A DNA stretch of 64,000 nt from Symsagittifera roscoffensis. Lineage: Eukaryota; Xenacoelomorpha; Acoela; Convolutidae. The notes under the pieces were generated by a model, which saw only the letters and a list, made by a program, of their open reading frames with translations, was not told the origin of the DNA and made no database searches. The stretch is taken from NCBI RefSeq assembly GCF_963678635.1, contig NC_087065.1, positions 50,350,452 through 50,414,451 on the forward strand. The letters are read 5' to 3'. This document shows positions 10,538 to 19,214 of the stretch, piece after piece (position 1 is the first letter of the stretch; every line of letters starts with the position of its first letter). Made by a program: the position numbers and the translations under genes.

Positions 10538-11134
10538 TCAACTATTAATAGAAAAATTTATACGCTCACTCTTTACGGTACCAAAACCAGCAATAAAACA
10601 ATCAACAATTTTCAACAAGTCAGTCTCATACTTTGAGTTTTGAACTTTTCGAATCCTTTCCGAAAAAGCTGATCCAAGAGTCTGGGTGGACGCAAGCTTC
10701 TGAGCAGAACTGAGATAATGTCTTTTGAATTTTTTTCGCAGTAGTCGTTTCTTTGCAACACTGGGTAATTTTTCCGGTATTCTACATTTCAAGTTGTGTT
10801 CGACTGCACGATTCAATTGATTGAAAACTTCACCTCTTGATGAAATAATATTGAAATAAAATCTGTATTTATATAAAGTATATATACAGTCAACAATTTG
10901 ATAAGTGAAATGATATTTATCTAATCTTTGCAAAATCTGATCGAGCGATGATCCGATTAATACTAAGTGAAATTTGCAATTTTCCACTGGGCAGAATGAT
11001 GAATGGTTAGATACACAGTAGTCTTGGGTAACAATAATTTTTTCATAAAAGTTTTCTGAGACAGAGATAAAAAGAGATTTTGCATTGTAGTCCGAATAAA
11101 AAGTGGGATATGCTTGACACATAGCAGATGCCAT
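10538..11134 (-). CDS. Polinton hypothetical protein (198 aa), minus strand
   Basis: I choose the ATG at 11132-11134; a GTG one codon upstream is less likely. The product begins MASAMCQAYPTFYSDYNAK. It has a Cys-containing first half with the HLVLIGSS motif near residue 57. A Tyr/Phe-rich middle follows, then a basic segment KKRLLRKKFKRH (about 128-139) that could bind nucleic acid or act as a nuclear signal. The only other minus-strand gene is the polymerase, so it may belong to the replication side of the element. No homologue is recognised. Confidence 0.6.
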   Translation of the reverse strand: MASAMCQAYPTFYSDYNAKSLFISVSENFYEKIIVTQDYCVSNHSSFCPVENCKFHLVLIGSSLDQILQRLDKYHFTYQIVDCIYTLYKYRFYFNIISSRGEVFNQLNRAVEHNLKCRIPEKLPSVAKKRLLRKKFKRHYLSSAQKLASTQTLGSAFSERIRKVQNSKYETDLLKIVDCFIAGFGTVKSERINFSINS

Positions 11135-11372
11135 CACCGATTACTTGTTGAAAATGAATTTTATCTATATTGAATTGCTTATAAAGTAGTTCCATCACCT
11201 ACGCAATGTCCATATTTGGATCATCACCTACTCATTATTCCATATAAGGTAATAATACTTTATATGGATTGTACAGTGAGTCATCTAGATTTCCTAATTT
11301 CTATAAATTTACAAATATCATTATTTTGAAATATCTACTACTGATCAGTTGGTTCTGAATCTTAAATCAAAA
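11135..11372. promoter_or_regulatory. Second divergent promoter region carrying the CACCTACGCAAT motif
   Basis: This 238 bp gap separates a minus-strand gene (ending at its ATG, 11134) from a plus-strand gene (ATG at 11373). It contains CATCACCTACGCAATGTCC at about 11193 and a degenerate copy, CATCACCTACTCATTATTCC, at about 11222. GGTAATAATAC follows. These match the non-CRE part of the 60 bp repeats at 8047-8275, so the two divergent promoters share a sequence element. Confidence 0.55.
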
Positions 11373-11926
11373 ATGTATTCACGAAAAGATATCCTTCCCA
11401 ACTATATTGAATTTGCTAAGAACCAAAAAAGGATTGGGAGATTTTCTTGGTCCCAAAAACCCTACAACGGAAAAATTTACTGTGAACCTTGCTTCCAATT
11501 GCTAAAGAAAAATGAATCTGGACAGTTCGAAAAACCCAGCAAGTCTATCTTGGTGAAAAAGAAGGGGAAAAGATATCAGCAATACGGAATACTGTTATTC
11601 ACGATGCTGAAAACCTTGGACTCGTTCCTGTATTGGAACCCTATTCTGACAAAGACTCAACCATGGAGCAGGAACTTGCAAACTGTCATGCGGTGTATGA
11701 CGTAGCAACATACAAGAAAAGAAGGGTGTGTGTCACAATCAAGAAGTACAGTGTGAACAAGCCACCCTACATTCAGATTCGACTCTTCACTGCAAAGGAG
11801 AACGAAGTCTTGAAGCAAGTTGCCTATGTTAACTATACTTTGAACGAATTCAAAGAACTTGCCCAAGTCTTGGGAGATTTTATGTTTGTTGAGAACTGTA
11901 ATGTTAATAATTTTGTTGTTGAGTGA
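11373..11926 (+). pseudogene. Polinton PC4-like (ssDNA-binding coactivator fold) protein, one frameshift
   Basis: The ATG at 11373 starts MYSRKDILPNYIEF. The first part carries a CxxC (CEPC) motif. The frame shifts by one base in the purine-rich run at about 11551-11572, and the reading continues in another frame to the stop at 11926. The second part has the pattern VCVTIKKYS...YIQIRLF...YTLNEFKELAQVL. This resembles the PC4/p15 domain, with a basic strand, an IR-type strand and a final LSxxxWxxL-like helix. PC4 proteins bind single-stranded DNA, so a role in replication or late transcription is plausible. The family call rests on pattern alone and is moderate. The break could be decay or a sequencing error in the A/G run. 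Confidence 0.5.
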
Positions 11927-11999
11927 TGTTATTATAGTAATGTAATTCAAATATTCATCTTCTTGAATCATTTTTTAAAACTTCTTTGAGCTGAGCAGT

Positions 12000-12427
12000 A
12001 TGAGTTGGAACATTGGTTTTTCAAGAAATCTTGTTTTAAAGCTTCAAAATAAATTGGGACTTTTACATAACGTCCTACAAGAAAAGTCCCAGAAATTTTC
12101 ACTAACAGTTTTGGAATCTCAAAATTTACCAAAATTGCAAAATTTGGATACAGAATCACAAATTTCTCAATTTGAGTGGACTTTGCATAATGGAAGACGA
12201 AAAATTTTTCTAAGTTATCGTTCAGATATTAAAAAAATAGATCTTATAGAGTATGGTAGAAAAGAAAACACTTGGAAGAACAATCAGAATTTTCAGTTGG
12301 AAAAAAATAGTATGATAATTTGGTTGATTTTATCCCCTCAGTTTTGTCTTATGTAGAAACATTCAAAAAAACTTGTATCATTATTGACGAATGCACTGTA
12401 GAAAATGAACGTTCAGAAATTGAATGA
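12000..12427 (+). pseudogene. Polinton hypothetical protein, probably frameshifted near 12305-12320
   Basis: ATG at 12000 opens a 118-codon frame ending at 12356. A second frame from about 12312 to the TGA at 12425-12427 looks more protein-like (LVDFIPSV, CIIIDECTVE) than the end of the first frame. This suggests a one- or two-base change just after the A7 run at 12300-12306. The continued frame would overlap the next gene's ATG (12405) by 23 bp. The product is Leu- and Lys-rich with a WTLHNGRRKIFLSYRSD segment. I do not recognise a family. Confidence 0.45.
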
Positions 12428-12758
12428 AGTTCTCAGAAATTTTGATTTGATAAAGCATGACTTTTCATCAAATACAAAAAGAAAAAATTACTTTCTTTGT
12501 ACCTGTATTGTTTTGGACCCAAACATAAATTTGAAAGAAATGGACCAAAAATTTCCTTTTGGGGGTCTAATTGGATACGGAAATTCTTGTATGGATTACT
12601 TTTTTGCAAATTCAAAAATTTTCAGACTTCATGCAATTTTACATGATGCAGCTGGATCTGTGAATTCTACTACTTATAAGGGACCTGGTTATTGTTATGT
12701 TTTACCTAGATTTCCAAGTTCTTGTTTTCTTGGTCACGTGACTGGATTAATCTTTTGA
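12405..12758 (+). CDS. Polinton conserved-looking hypothetical protein (117 aa)
   Basis: ATG at 12405 to TGA at 12756-12758. The second half is dense in Gly, Cys, His and aromatic residues: FPFGGLIGYGNSCMDYFF at about 49-66, then LHAILHDAAGSV at about 76-87, and GPGYCYVLP. This looks like a compact folded domain with possible active-site His/Asp residues (H82 and D83, in HDAAG). That spacing suggests an enzyme or a metal-binding fold, but I cannot name one. The gene lies between the PC4-like gene and the exonuclease-like gene. Confidence 0.6.
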   Translation: MNVQKLNEVLRNFDLIKHDFSSNTKRKNYFLCTCIVLDPNINLKEMDQKFPFGGLIGYGNSCMDYFFANSKIFRLHAILHDAAGSVNSTTYKGPGYCYVLPRFPSSCFLGHVTGLIF

Positions 12759-12848
12759 TTATATGTTAAAATTTTTGCTTCATCAGTATATGCATTGTTC
12801 GATTGTTAGTTGTTCTAACAAAAATTTTCAGCGAAAACAGTAAGCATC

Positions 12849-13310
12849 ATGAGTCTAGTTGTTTTGGATATTGAGTGTATTGAAAACAAAATAGTTAAAG
12901 AGTTAGGAGTTTATCAAAATGGACAAACTGTGGGATATTCCTTTCTTCCTACCAAAAAATTCAAAGCTACATCTCAGTCTGCTTGGTGTACGAAGCATCT
13001 TCATGGAATCAATTGGAACAGTGGCCATGAAAAATATACTGAGCTTGAAAAAATATTGAAAAAACTAAAAGCTCCAGAAACGGAGTTTTTTGCAAAAGGT
13101 TATGAAAAATGTAAAACTCTGTCAGAAATTTTGGAAACAAAGGTTACAAACTTGGATGACTACGCATGTCCAAAAGTCCAGAATTTGGTTTTCAAAGATG
13201 AAGAATATGATTGGAGGTGTAGCAACTACCCATTTCGTCATGCAAATACTCTTCACTGTGCAGAAAGAAAAGCATTTGCATACGGAACATGGAGTCGATG
13301 TTTTTTTTAA
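12849..13310 (+). CDS. Polinton DEDD exonuclease-like protein (153 aa)
   Basis: ATG at 12849. The N-terminus reads MSLVVLDIECIENK, a beta strand ending in a D-x-E pair (D7, E9) typical of DEDD 3'-5' exonucleases. The motif HLHGINW follows at about 50-56. The C-terminal third has RHANTLHCAERKAFAYG (about 129-145), a His/Cys/Glu-rich stretch. Comparable short exonuclease-like proteins accompany invertebrate Polintons. A full DEDDh domain is usually about 170-180 residues, so this one is compact, and a canonical HxxxxD motif is not obvious. A nuclease role in replication or repair is plausible. Catalytic competence is uncertain. Confidence 0.6.
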   Translation: MSLVVLDIECIENKIVKELGVYQNGQTVGYSFLPTKKFKATSQSAWCTKHLHGINWNSGHEKYTELEKILKKLKAPETEFFAKGYEKCKTLSEILETKVTNLDDYACPKVQNLVFKDEEYDWRCSNYPFRHANTLHCAERKAFAYGTWSRCFF

Positions 13311-13400
13311 TAAATTGTAAATTACCTTAATAATTTTGTATTATTGTGTTTTTGAAATTTAAATGTTAGTCATTATCAATTTTTTCATTCCAGAGTTGAG

Positions 13401-13664
13401 ATGGGTGATGAATGTGACAAGCAATTAAATTTAGGAAATTTTGTTTTTGATGAGGAGAATCATGAACGAAAATCTTGGAAGTTTTTTGGACGTACGTGTA
13501 ATAGATCTCTTTTAGTGTTTATGTGCCAATTTTTTGTCATAGTTTTAATACTAGCATGTGCCATCGTTCGAATAATGTTATCCACTACATGTGAAGAAAC
13601 AACTGTTTGGGTAGCAATTTTATCAAGTACAGTCGGTTATATTTTACCTTCTCCAAAGCTATGA
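13401..13664 (+). CDS. Polinton two-segment membrane protein (87 aa)
   Basis: ATG at 13401. After a polar, acidic N-terminus come KSWKFFGR (about 24-31) and a long hydrophobic segment, about residues 37-59 (LLVFMCQFFVIVLILACAIV). A short loop with two charged residues follows, then a second hydrophobic stretch at about 69-82 ending GYILPSPKL. The stop overlaps the ATPase start as ATGA at 13661-13664. A small membrane protein directly upstream of the packaging ATPase is common in invertebrate Polintons. Its role is unknown; it may be a virion membrane component. Confidence 0.75.
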   Translation: MGDECDKQLNLGNFVFDEENHERKSWKFFGRTCNRSLLVFMCQFFVIVLILACAIVRIMLSTTCEETTVWVAILSSTVGYILPSPKL

Positions 13665-14445
13665 ACAAAATAATTTCTACCAAAGAACGAGTTTTTATTT
13701 CGCTAGTTGGACCGAGTGGATCTGGAAAATCACATCTTATTTTTGAGTGGTTAAAAATTGGTACATTTCAACCAAAGTTTGACAAAATTTTTTATTTTTA
13801 TCAACATTATCAACCTCTTTATGGACAAAAAAAAACCTTAAGTTTATCCAAGGAGTTGACTTTGAACTGATTGAAAACCTTCCCAATAATGGAACAAAAT
13901 ACCTGTTAATGTTTGATGATTCTTGTGAAGAAATTTCAAATTCTAAGCAGTTTGTAAAAGTTGCTGCTGCTGGAAGACACAGGGGACTGAATACAATATA
14001 TATTAAGCATAACTTGTTTCATCAAAGCAAATTGGGAAGAGATGTTGAGTTACAAAATACACATATAGTCCTTTTCAAGTCACCGAGAGATGTTTTACAA
14101 ATCAATACATTAAGTCAACAATTAGGTCTAGGATCTCAATTGAAAGAGTGGTATCAAGATGCAACATCTACTCCTTATGGTCATTTACTCATTGATTTAA
14201 CTCCAAAAACAGTTGATTCGCTAAGATATTGCACAAACAGTGGTTCATTTCCATCAAAGTTTTATCTACCAGCAGGAACAGAAACTAAGTTTTTGGACGA
14301 TGAGCATACAATACGTCTCTATACTCCCAATATTCCAAACATTTTCCCAAAAACTTCAAAAACAATTCATCCTCCATTGTCCAAAAAGTTTCATTCAATT
14401 CCTCAGCGAATGTCTAGTAAACTTACTACGAGGCGAGCTAAATGA
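13661..14445 (+). pseudogene. Polinton FtsK/A32-like packaging ATPase with a 1-nt shift in an A9 run
   Basis: This gene would pump element DNA into capsids. ATG at 13661 overlaps the upstream stop. Walker A is GPSGSGKSH (K23). The first frame ends at 13870. From the run of nine adenines at 13827-13835 the continuing reading lies in another frame. It holds Walker B (LLMFDDS, about 13905-13920), then the sensor-type segment RHRGLNTIYIKHNLFHQS, and runs to the stop at 14445. Everything outside the A run looks well conserved. The shift may be mutation, a homopolymer sequencing error, or slippage during expression. The sequence alone cannot separate these. Confidence 0.85.
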
Positions 14446-14602
14446 TCTTCGAAAAGTAGACGTAGTAAAATATCGACGAGAAATATCAGAACTCACACGA
14501 AGAAGAACTTCACTGCATAAAAGGAGAACTATTTTGAGCTCACCAAAAGGCTTACAATTAATATCTGTTATCACTCCTTTTGTCATTAAACGATTGACGT
14601 AG
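14421..14602 (+). CDS. Possible small basic protein overlapping the ATPase 3' end
   Basis: This frame is open well upstream of 14421 but has no ATG near the expected start, so the start given is approximate. The end is certain (TAG at 14600-14602). The readable part includes GELNDLRKVDVV, then REISELTRRRTSLHKRR and a hydrophobic tail LQLISVITPFVI. It is basic (Arg/Lys-rich centre), and its stop lies one base before the next ATG. Position and composition suggest a real small gene that has lost its ATG or uses a non-ATG start. Confidence is low. Confidence 0.35.
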
Positions 14603-14603
14603 T

Positions 14604-15014
14604 ATGGATCAGTTTGTTCTAATTCCTTACTCAATTTATCAATCACAAAGCACACTTCCAAGAAAACCAAAATTGGAACAAAAGCAAGAAAAAGAGGAGA
14701 TTGTACCAAAAAATTTTGATTCTATTTACACCGCTGTAAATGCAAAGTTGAAAACGAGTAACAATAAGCACCTTATTGATTTAATTTTGAACTCTCCTAG
14801 AATTAGACTAAGTGAGTCAGAAAATATCATATTAGATAATCGAGACACAAAAGAATCAATTGTAGACTTTGTGTGTACACTAAAACGAAAAAATACCAAC
14901 TTTCCCGATATTTACTTTACCATTTTGGAAGCAACTCAAATTCCACCTAAACTTGTTGCCAACAAGAATGCCAAAGCGAAAGACAGAGGAACTTGGATCC
15001 CTTTCAAAATCTGA
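14604..15014 (+). CDS. Polinton hypothetical protein (136 aa)
   Basis: ATG at 14604, one base after the preceding stop. The N-terminus reads MDQFVLIPYSIYQS. A Lys/Glu-rich linker follows (about 19-33), then a mixed helical domain with LIDLILNSPRIRLS at about 58-71 and ESIVDFVCTLKRK at about 83-95. The C-terminus overlaps the integrase start (14968) in another frame. There are no catalytic motifs or membrane segments. A protein of this size between ATPase and integrase is usual in Polintons of this type, but its function is not known to me. Confidence 0.65.
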   Translation: MDQFVLIPYSIYQSQSTLPRKPKLEQKQEKEEIVPKNFDSIYTAVNAKLKTSNNKHLIDLILNSPRIRLSESENIILDNRDTKESIVDFVCTLKRKNTNFPDIYFTILEATQIPPKLVANKNAKAKDRGTWIPFKI

Positions 15015-15910
15015 AAAGGTAAGTCTGAACAGATTATATTCTAGGGGTAGAGCTGCGTACGGTTCTGTGCGAAACTCGAGTAAAGCAAGCGGATTGTCAA
15101 AAAAGAAAATAGAACAGTTTTTACAAACCAAGACATCGTATACAAAATTTGGTCCCCCAATCAGAAGTTTTTGAAGGCTTCAAGCATTTTCAAAATATAT
15201 AAATGAAATTTGGTGTATGGATTTGGCATTTGTGGACAAACTAGCGAGTCAAAACAAGGGAGTCAAATATTTATTGGTTGCTGTTGATGTTTTTTCGCGA
15301 TTTGTCAGAGTTCAAACAATGAAAAAGTAAATATGCTAAAGACACTTTGCAAGCTTTCAAAAAAATGATTTCTCGAAAAAACACTCCTGAAAAGCTTTGG
15401 GTTGATAAAGGAACGGAATATGGAGGAATTTTCAAAAAATTTTGCAAGGAAAAAAGCATTGAAGTTTACTCAACCATGAGTGAAACAAAAGCTGCATTTG
15501 CAGAGAGAGCCATTCAATCATTAAAACACATTATTTACCGCTACATAGAAGATCATGGTGAAAAATTCATTAACAAGTTGCCGCAATTTGTGTCTACAAT
15601 GAATTGTCGCATCAATAGATCTATTGGGAAATCACCTAGAGATGTCAAGAATACGGATTTCCTCTCAATTTTGTACAATAAACCTCTAACAAGGTATAAG
15701 AAACTAAAATTCAAAGTTGGAGACAGAGTGAGAATTTCAAAGAATGATATTCCGTTCCGAAAAGGATATAAACCACAATTTACAGATGAAATTTTTGAAA
15801 TTTCGGCAGTCTCTACAAAAAAGCCTCCAACATACATCATCAAAGATCTCGACAAAGAGGAAATTCTTGGAAAATTTTATGAAAAAGAGTTTAGAAAATG
15901 TTCTGATTAA
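14968..15910 (+). pseudogene. int: Polinton retroviral-type integrase, one stop and one frameshift
   Basis: ATG at 14968 begins MPKRKTEELGS. An N-terminal Lys-rich helical region precedes the TGA at 15172-15174. The frame continues unchanged through the catalytic strand WCMDLAF (D codon at 15220) and VAVDVFSRFV, then shifts at about 15322-15331. The rest contains LWVDKGTEYGG (D at 15404) and AFAERAIQSL (E at 15503), with 32 residues between the second Asp and the Glu. A C-terminal SH3/chromo-like beta domain (GDRVRIS...) completes it. All three catalytic residues remain. The C-terminal part from 15523 is duplicated at 17940-18327. Confidence 0.92.
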
Positions 15911-15952
15911 AGGTAAATCATTTTTAAACTAAATTTTTACCGATCAGTTGTC

Positions 15953-16780
15953 ATGGATTCTTTCACTATTGAGTTGGTTTCCAGCGCTTCTTTTAATTGT
16001 TATCAGAATAATAGTCTTAGTTCTTTTACAAATCTTCTACCTGAACAAATACATTTGAAAGGAGAATGGGAGGTTGCTATTTCAGAAATATCATACCCTT
16101 CTTTGTACCAAAATGTTACAGAGGGAAAGTTTACATTCGTAGACGGAAGAGAAAGTTCTGAGGAGAAAAGAAAAATTGTACCGATGAACATTGAACCAGG
16201 ATTGTATCCAAGTATTGTTGATATAGTTGTAGCCATGAACAACAAAATTCGAGAACGTCTAGGAGCTCAAGTTTTTGAATATAACGGAATCTGTGTATCA
16301 GTAGATAAAATTACACAAAAAGTTGCTGTTCATTTACCTGAGAGTCAATCAGTGTTAATAATTCAGAGTGCTGATTTGAGCCACATTTTTGGTTGTGATT
16401 TGGAACAAAATCAAACAGGGGTTATAATGAAAGGAAAAGGTCCACATTATCCTCAGTATTCTTACGACATTATAAGAATACATTCCCTAATGATATACAG
16501 TGATATTATAGAATATAACATAGTTGCTGATACAAAAACTCCCTTGTTGCGTTGTATTCCATTTATCTCCAAAGTGAAGAGTGGAGATATAATTTCTACA
16601 GGACAGTACATGAATTATCAATCCTTTACAAATTTACAGTTTAAAAAGCTGTTGAAAAATTCTTTCCATAGTATCAAGATAGAACTAAGAGATAGTACAG
16701 GTGAAAAAATTCCTTTTGTGTCCGTAGGAATCACTCGAGTTGTTCTCTTGTTCCGCAAGATTTCGAATAATCATTTTTGA
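15953..16780 (+). CDS. Polinton minor capsid (penton-like) protein candidate, copy 1 (275 aa)
   Basis: ATG at 15953 begins MDSFTIELVSSASFNCY. The protein is beta-rich with regularly spaced aromatic and hydrophobic residues, for example GEWEVAISEISYPSLYQNV (about 37-55) and DIIRIHSLMIYSD. It lacks enzyme motifs and membrane segments. In Polintons a protein of this size next to the core and major capsid genes is the single-jelly-roll minor capsid protein predicted to form vertices. I infer that role from position, length and beta content. The frame is intact, unlike the neighbouring integrase and major capsid genes. An identical copy lies at 18370-19197. Confidence 0.75.
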   Translation: MDSFTIELVSSASFNCYQNNSLSSFTNLLPEQIHLKGEWEVAISEISYPSLYQNVTEGKFTFVDGRESSEEKRKIVPMNIEPGLYPSIVDIVVAMNNKIRERLGAQVFEYNGICVSVDKITQKVAVHLPESQSVLIIQSADLSHIFGCDLEQNQTGVIMKGKGPHYPQYSYDIIRIHSLMIYSDIIEYNIVADTKTPLLRCIPFISKVKSGDIISTGQYMNYQSFTNLQFKKLLKNSFHSIKIELRDSTGEKIPFVSVGITRVVLLFRKISNNHF

Positions 16781-16797
16781 TTTAAACTTCATACGAA

Positions 16798-17163
16798 ATG
16801 ATTGCTCAAAAATCAGCTGATTTCCCTATTTTTCGAGGACATGCAAGAAAGCGTGGAAGAGGATTTGGAGCTCTTGTGCAAACTCTTGGGAGAACTGCAA
16901 TCCCCTTTATTAAAAAATATATAGTCCCAGCTGCAAAAAGAATTGGGGCAGATTTGTTTGAAATCGCTGCTCCAGAGATTGGGGAAGTTGTTAGTGGACG
17001 TAAAAAACTCAAAACATTTGCAAAAGATGTAGGAACAAAAACAGTTCGGAAACAATTGGGAGGTGGAAAAAAGAATTCTAAGCGTAGAATCAAATCCATT
17101 TCTCGAAAAAGCAGATCGAAAAACAGTCGCTCTCGCAAATACATTTTTGACAATATAAAATGA
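16798..17163 (+). CDS. Polinton basic core/pVI-like protein, copy 1 (121 aa)
   Basis: ATG at 16798 follows the previous stop by 17 bp. The protein begins with a short stretch followed by RGHARKRGRGFGALVQTLGR (about 14-33) and an amphipathic/hydrophobic segment AIPFIKKYIVPAAKRIGADL. It ends in a very basic Lys/Arg/Ser tail (about 88-115). The combination recalls adenovirus core and pVI-type proteins that bind DNA or disrupt membranes. The RGRG...GALAQTLGR-like motif could be a processing site for the element's adenain-like protease. Both ideas are inference. The stop overlaps the major capsid ATG (ATGA at 17160-17163). An identical copy lies at 19215-19580. Confidence 0.7.
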   Translation: MIAQKSADFPIFRGHARKRGRGFGALVQTLGRTAIPFIKKYIVPAAKRIGADLFEIAAPEIGEVVSGRKKLKTFAKDVGTKTVRKQLGGGKKNSKRRIKSISRKSRSKNSRSRKYIFDNIK

Positions 17164-17939
17164 GTGTAAACCAAAGCCATTTTCGGTACGGGGCTTTTAC
17201 AAATTCTTCATTGGAGATTTTTGATAAAGTCCCAGTTTTGGAAACAATTATGTCATCTTACACACAAGAAGTATTCCCCAGTACTTCTCTGGATGAAAGC
17301 AGTATTGAGTTTGAATTTGAAACGGATCGTAACCTCTACTTGGATATGCGTGATACCCATCTTAGCTTAAAGCTTCAACTATTTAAAGGAAGATTGTTTG
17401 ATGCTTTCAAAAAATAAAAAAGCAGAACATAAAGCAAAATCGGAGGAAGATTCAGATGAGGAACCACAAACTTACTTGACTTATGTAAACAATCTACTAC
17501 ATTCTCTATTCTCCAACTGTGAAGTTTATTTTAACAATACAATGGTTTACAATGCCAATGGATTATATCCTCATAAGGCACAGATATCGAACGAATTCAA
17601 CTCGTCAGCAGTGAGTAATAAAGGAATTCTTGCTTGTCAGATACAGTTTTGAAGAAAATCCTGATGCATTTGATATGTATCCATTCACTGATAGAGCAAA
17701 TTCCTTGGGAACAGGGATAACTTTTTCACTCTATGGGAGGCTCGCCATTGATTTGTTTACTTGCGAAAAACTGTTGCTACCAAACACCAAAGTTCGAATT
17801 AAACTTATTCGAGCTAGACCTAATTTTTACATGTTATCTGACAATCCAAATGTCAGTCTGAAAATAGTTGATTGTTCGTTGTTTACTAGAAGAATTTTAG
17901 TTGCTGAACCTAATCATCAATACTTGCAATGGAATCTGG
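17160..17939 (+). pseudogene. Polinton major capsid protein, copy 1: two frameshifts and 3' truncated
   Basis: This is the double-jelly-roll capsid gene. ATG at 17160. The first frame breaks at the A-rich run near 17409-17416. The second frame includes an acidic loop, KSEEDSDEEPQ, and ends near 17652. The third begins with YSFEENPDAFDMYPFTDR at about 17640. At 17939 the gene is cut off by the tandem duplication junction, and the sequence jumps back to integrase. Both frameshifts recur at identical positions in copy 2, so they predate the duplication. The N-terminal half is complete but the C-terminal half is missing here. Confidence 0.85.
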
Positions 17940-18327
17940 AAAACACATTATTTACCGCTACATAGAAGATCATGGTGAAAAATTCATTAACAAGTTGCCG
18001 CAATTTGTGTCTACAATGAATTGTCGCATCAATAGATCTATTGGGAAATCACCTAGAGATGTCAAGAATACGGATTTCCTCTCAATTTTGTACAATAAAC
18101 CTCTAACAAGGTATAAGAAACTAAAATTCAAAGTTGGAGACAGAGTGAGAATTTCAAAGAATGATATTCCGTTCCGAAAAGGATATAAACCACAATTTAC
18201 AGATGAAATTTTTGAAATTTCGGCAGTCTCTACAAAAAAGCCTCCAACATACATCATCAAAGATCTCGACAAAGAGGAAATTCTTGGAAAATTTTATGAA
18301 AAAGAGTTTAGAAAATGTTCTGATTAA
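17940..18327 (+). pseudogene. Duplicated integrase C-terminal fragment
   Basis: This is a partial copy of the integrase, starting after the catalytic Glu. It contains only the final helix (RYIEDHGEKF) and the SH3/chromo-like C-terminal domain (GDRVRIS...) to the stop at 18327. It lacks a promoter and all catalytic residues. It exists only because the duplication breakpoint fell inside the gene. Confidence 0.9.
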
Positions 18328-18369
18328 AGGTAAATCATTTTTAAACTAAATTTTTACCGATCAGTTGTC

Positions 18370-19197
18370 ATGGATTCTTTCACTATTGAGTTGGTTTCCA
18401 GCGCTTCTTTTAATTGTTATCAGAATAATAGTCTTAGTTCTTTTACAAATCTTCTACCTGAACAAATACATTTGAAAGGAGAATGGGAGGTTGCTATTTC
18501 AGAAATATCATACCCTTCTTTGTACCAAAATGTTACAGAGGGAAAGTTTACATTCGTAGACGGAAGAGAAAGTTCTGAGGAGAAAAGAAAAATTGTACCG
18601 ATGAACATTGAACCAGGATTGTATCCAAGTATTGTTGATATAGTTGTAGCCATGAACAACAAAATTCGAGAACGTCTAGGAGCTCAAGTTTTTGAATATA
18701 ACGGAATCTGTGTATCAGTAGATAAAATTACACAAAAAGTTGCTGTTCATTTACCTGAGAGTCAATCAGTGTTAATAATTCAGAGTGCTGATTTGAGCCA
18801 CATTTTTGGTTGTGATTTGGAACAAAATCAAACAGGGGTTATAATGAAAGGAAAAGGTCCACATTATCCTCAGTATTCTTACGACATTATAAGAATACAT
18901 TCCCTAATGATATACAGTGATATTATAGAATATAACATAGTTGCTGATACAAAAACTCCCTTGTTGCGTTGTATTCCATTTATCTCCAAAGTGAAGAGTG
19001 GAGATATAATTTCTACAGGACAGTACATGAATTATCAATCCTTTACAAATTTACAGTTTAAAAAGCTGTTGAAAAATTCTTTCCATAGTATCAAGATAGA
19101 ACTAAGAGATAGTACAGGTGAAAAAATTCCTTTTGTGTCCGTAGGAATCACTCGAGTTGTTCTCTTGTTCCGCAAGATTTCGAATAATCATTTTTGA
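18370..19197 (+). CDS. Polinton minor capsid protein candidate, copy 2 (275 aa)
   Basis: The predicted protein is identical to that at 15953-16780. The 42 bp upstream, including ACCGATCAGTTGTC before the ATG, is identical too. Both copies keep an intact frame, so either could be expressed. Lack of divergence shows the duplication is very young or an assembly effect. Confidence 0.75.
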   Translation: MDSFTIELVSSASFNCYQNNSLSSFTNLLPEQIHLKGEWEVAISEISYPSLYQNVTEGKFTFVDGRESSEEKRKIVPMNIEPGLYPSIVDIVVAMNNKIRERLGAQVFEYNGICVSVDKITQKVAVHLPESQSVLIIQSADLSHIFGCDLEQNQTGVIMKGKGPHYPQYSYDIIRIHSLMIYSDIIEYNIVADTKTPLLRCIPFISKVKSGDIISTGQYMNYQSFTNLQFKKLLKNSFHSIKIELRDSTGEKIPFVSVGITRVVLLFRKISNNHF

Positions 19198-19214
19198 TTT
19201 AAACTTCATACGAA

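Larger units (their letters stand above)
15523..17939 (+). repeat. Unit 1 of a 2,417 bp tandem duplication inside the Polinton
   Basis: The unit runs from the integrase 3' part, through the minor capsid and core genes, into the major capsid gene. It is repeated directly at 17940-20356 with no difference that I noticed. The encoded 275- and 121-residue proteins are identical, and both capsid frameshifts are shared. At the junction three bases (AAA) are common to both ends, pointing to microhomology-mediated joining or replication slippage. Confidence 0.9.
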
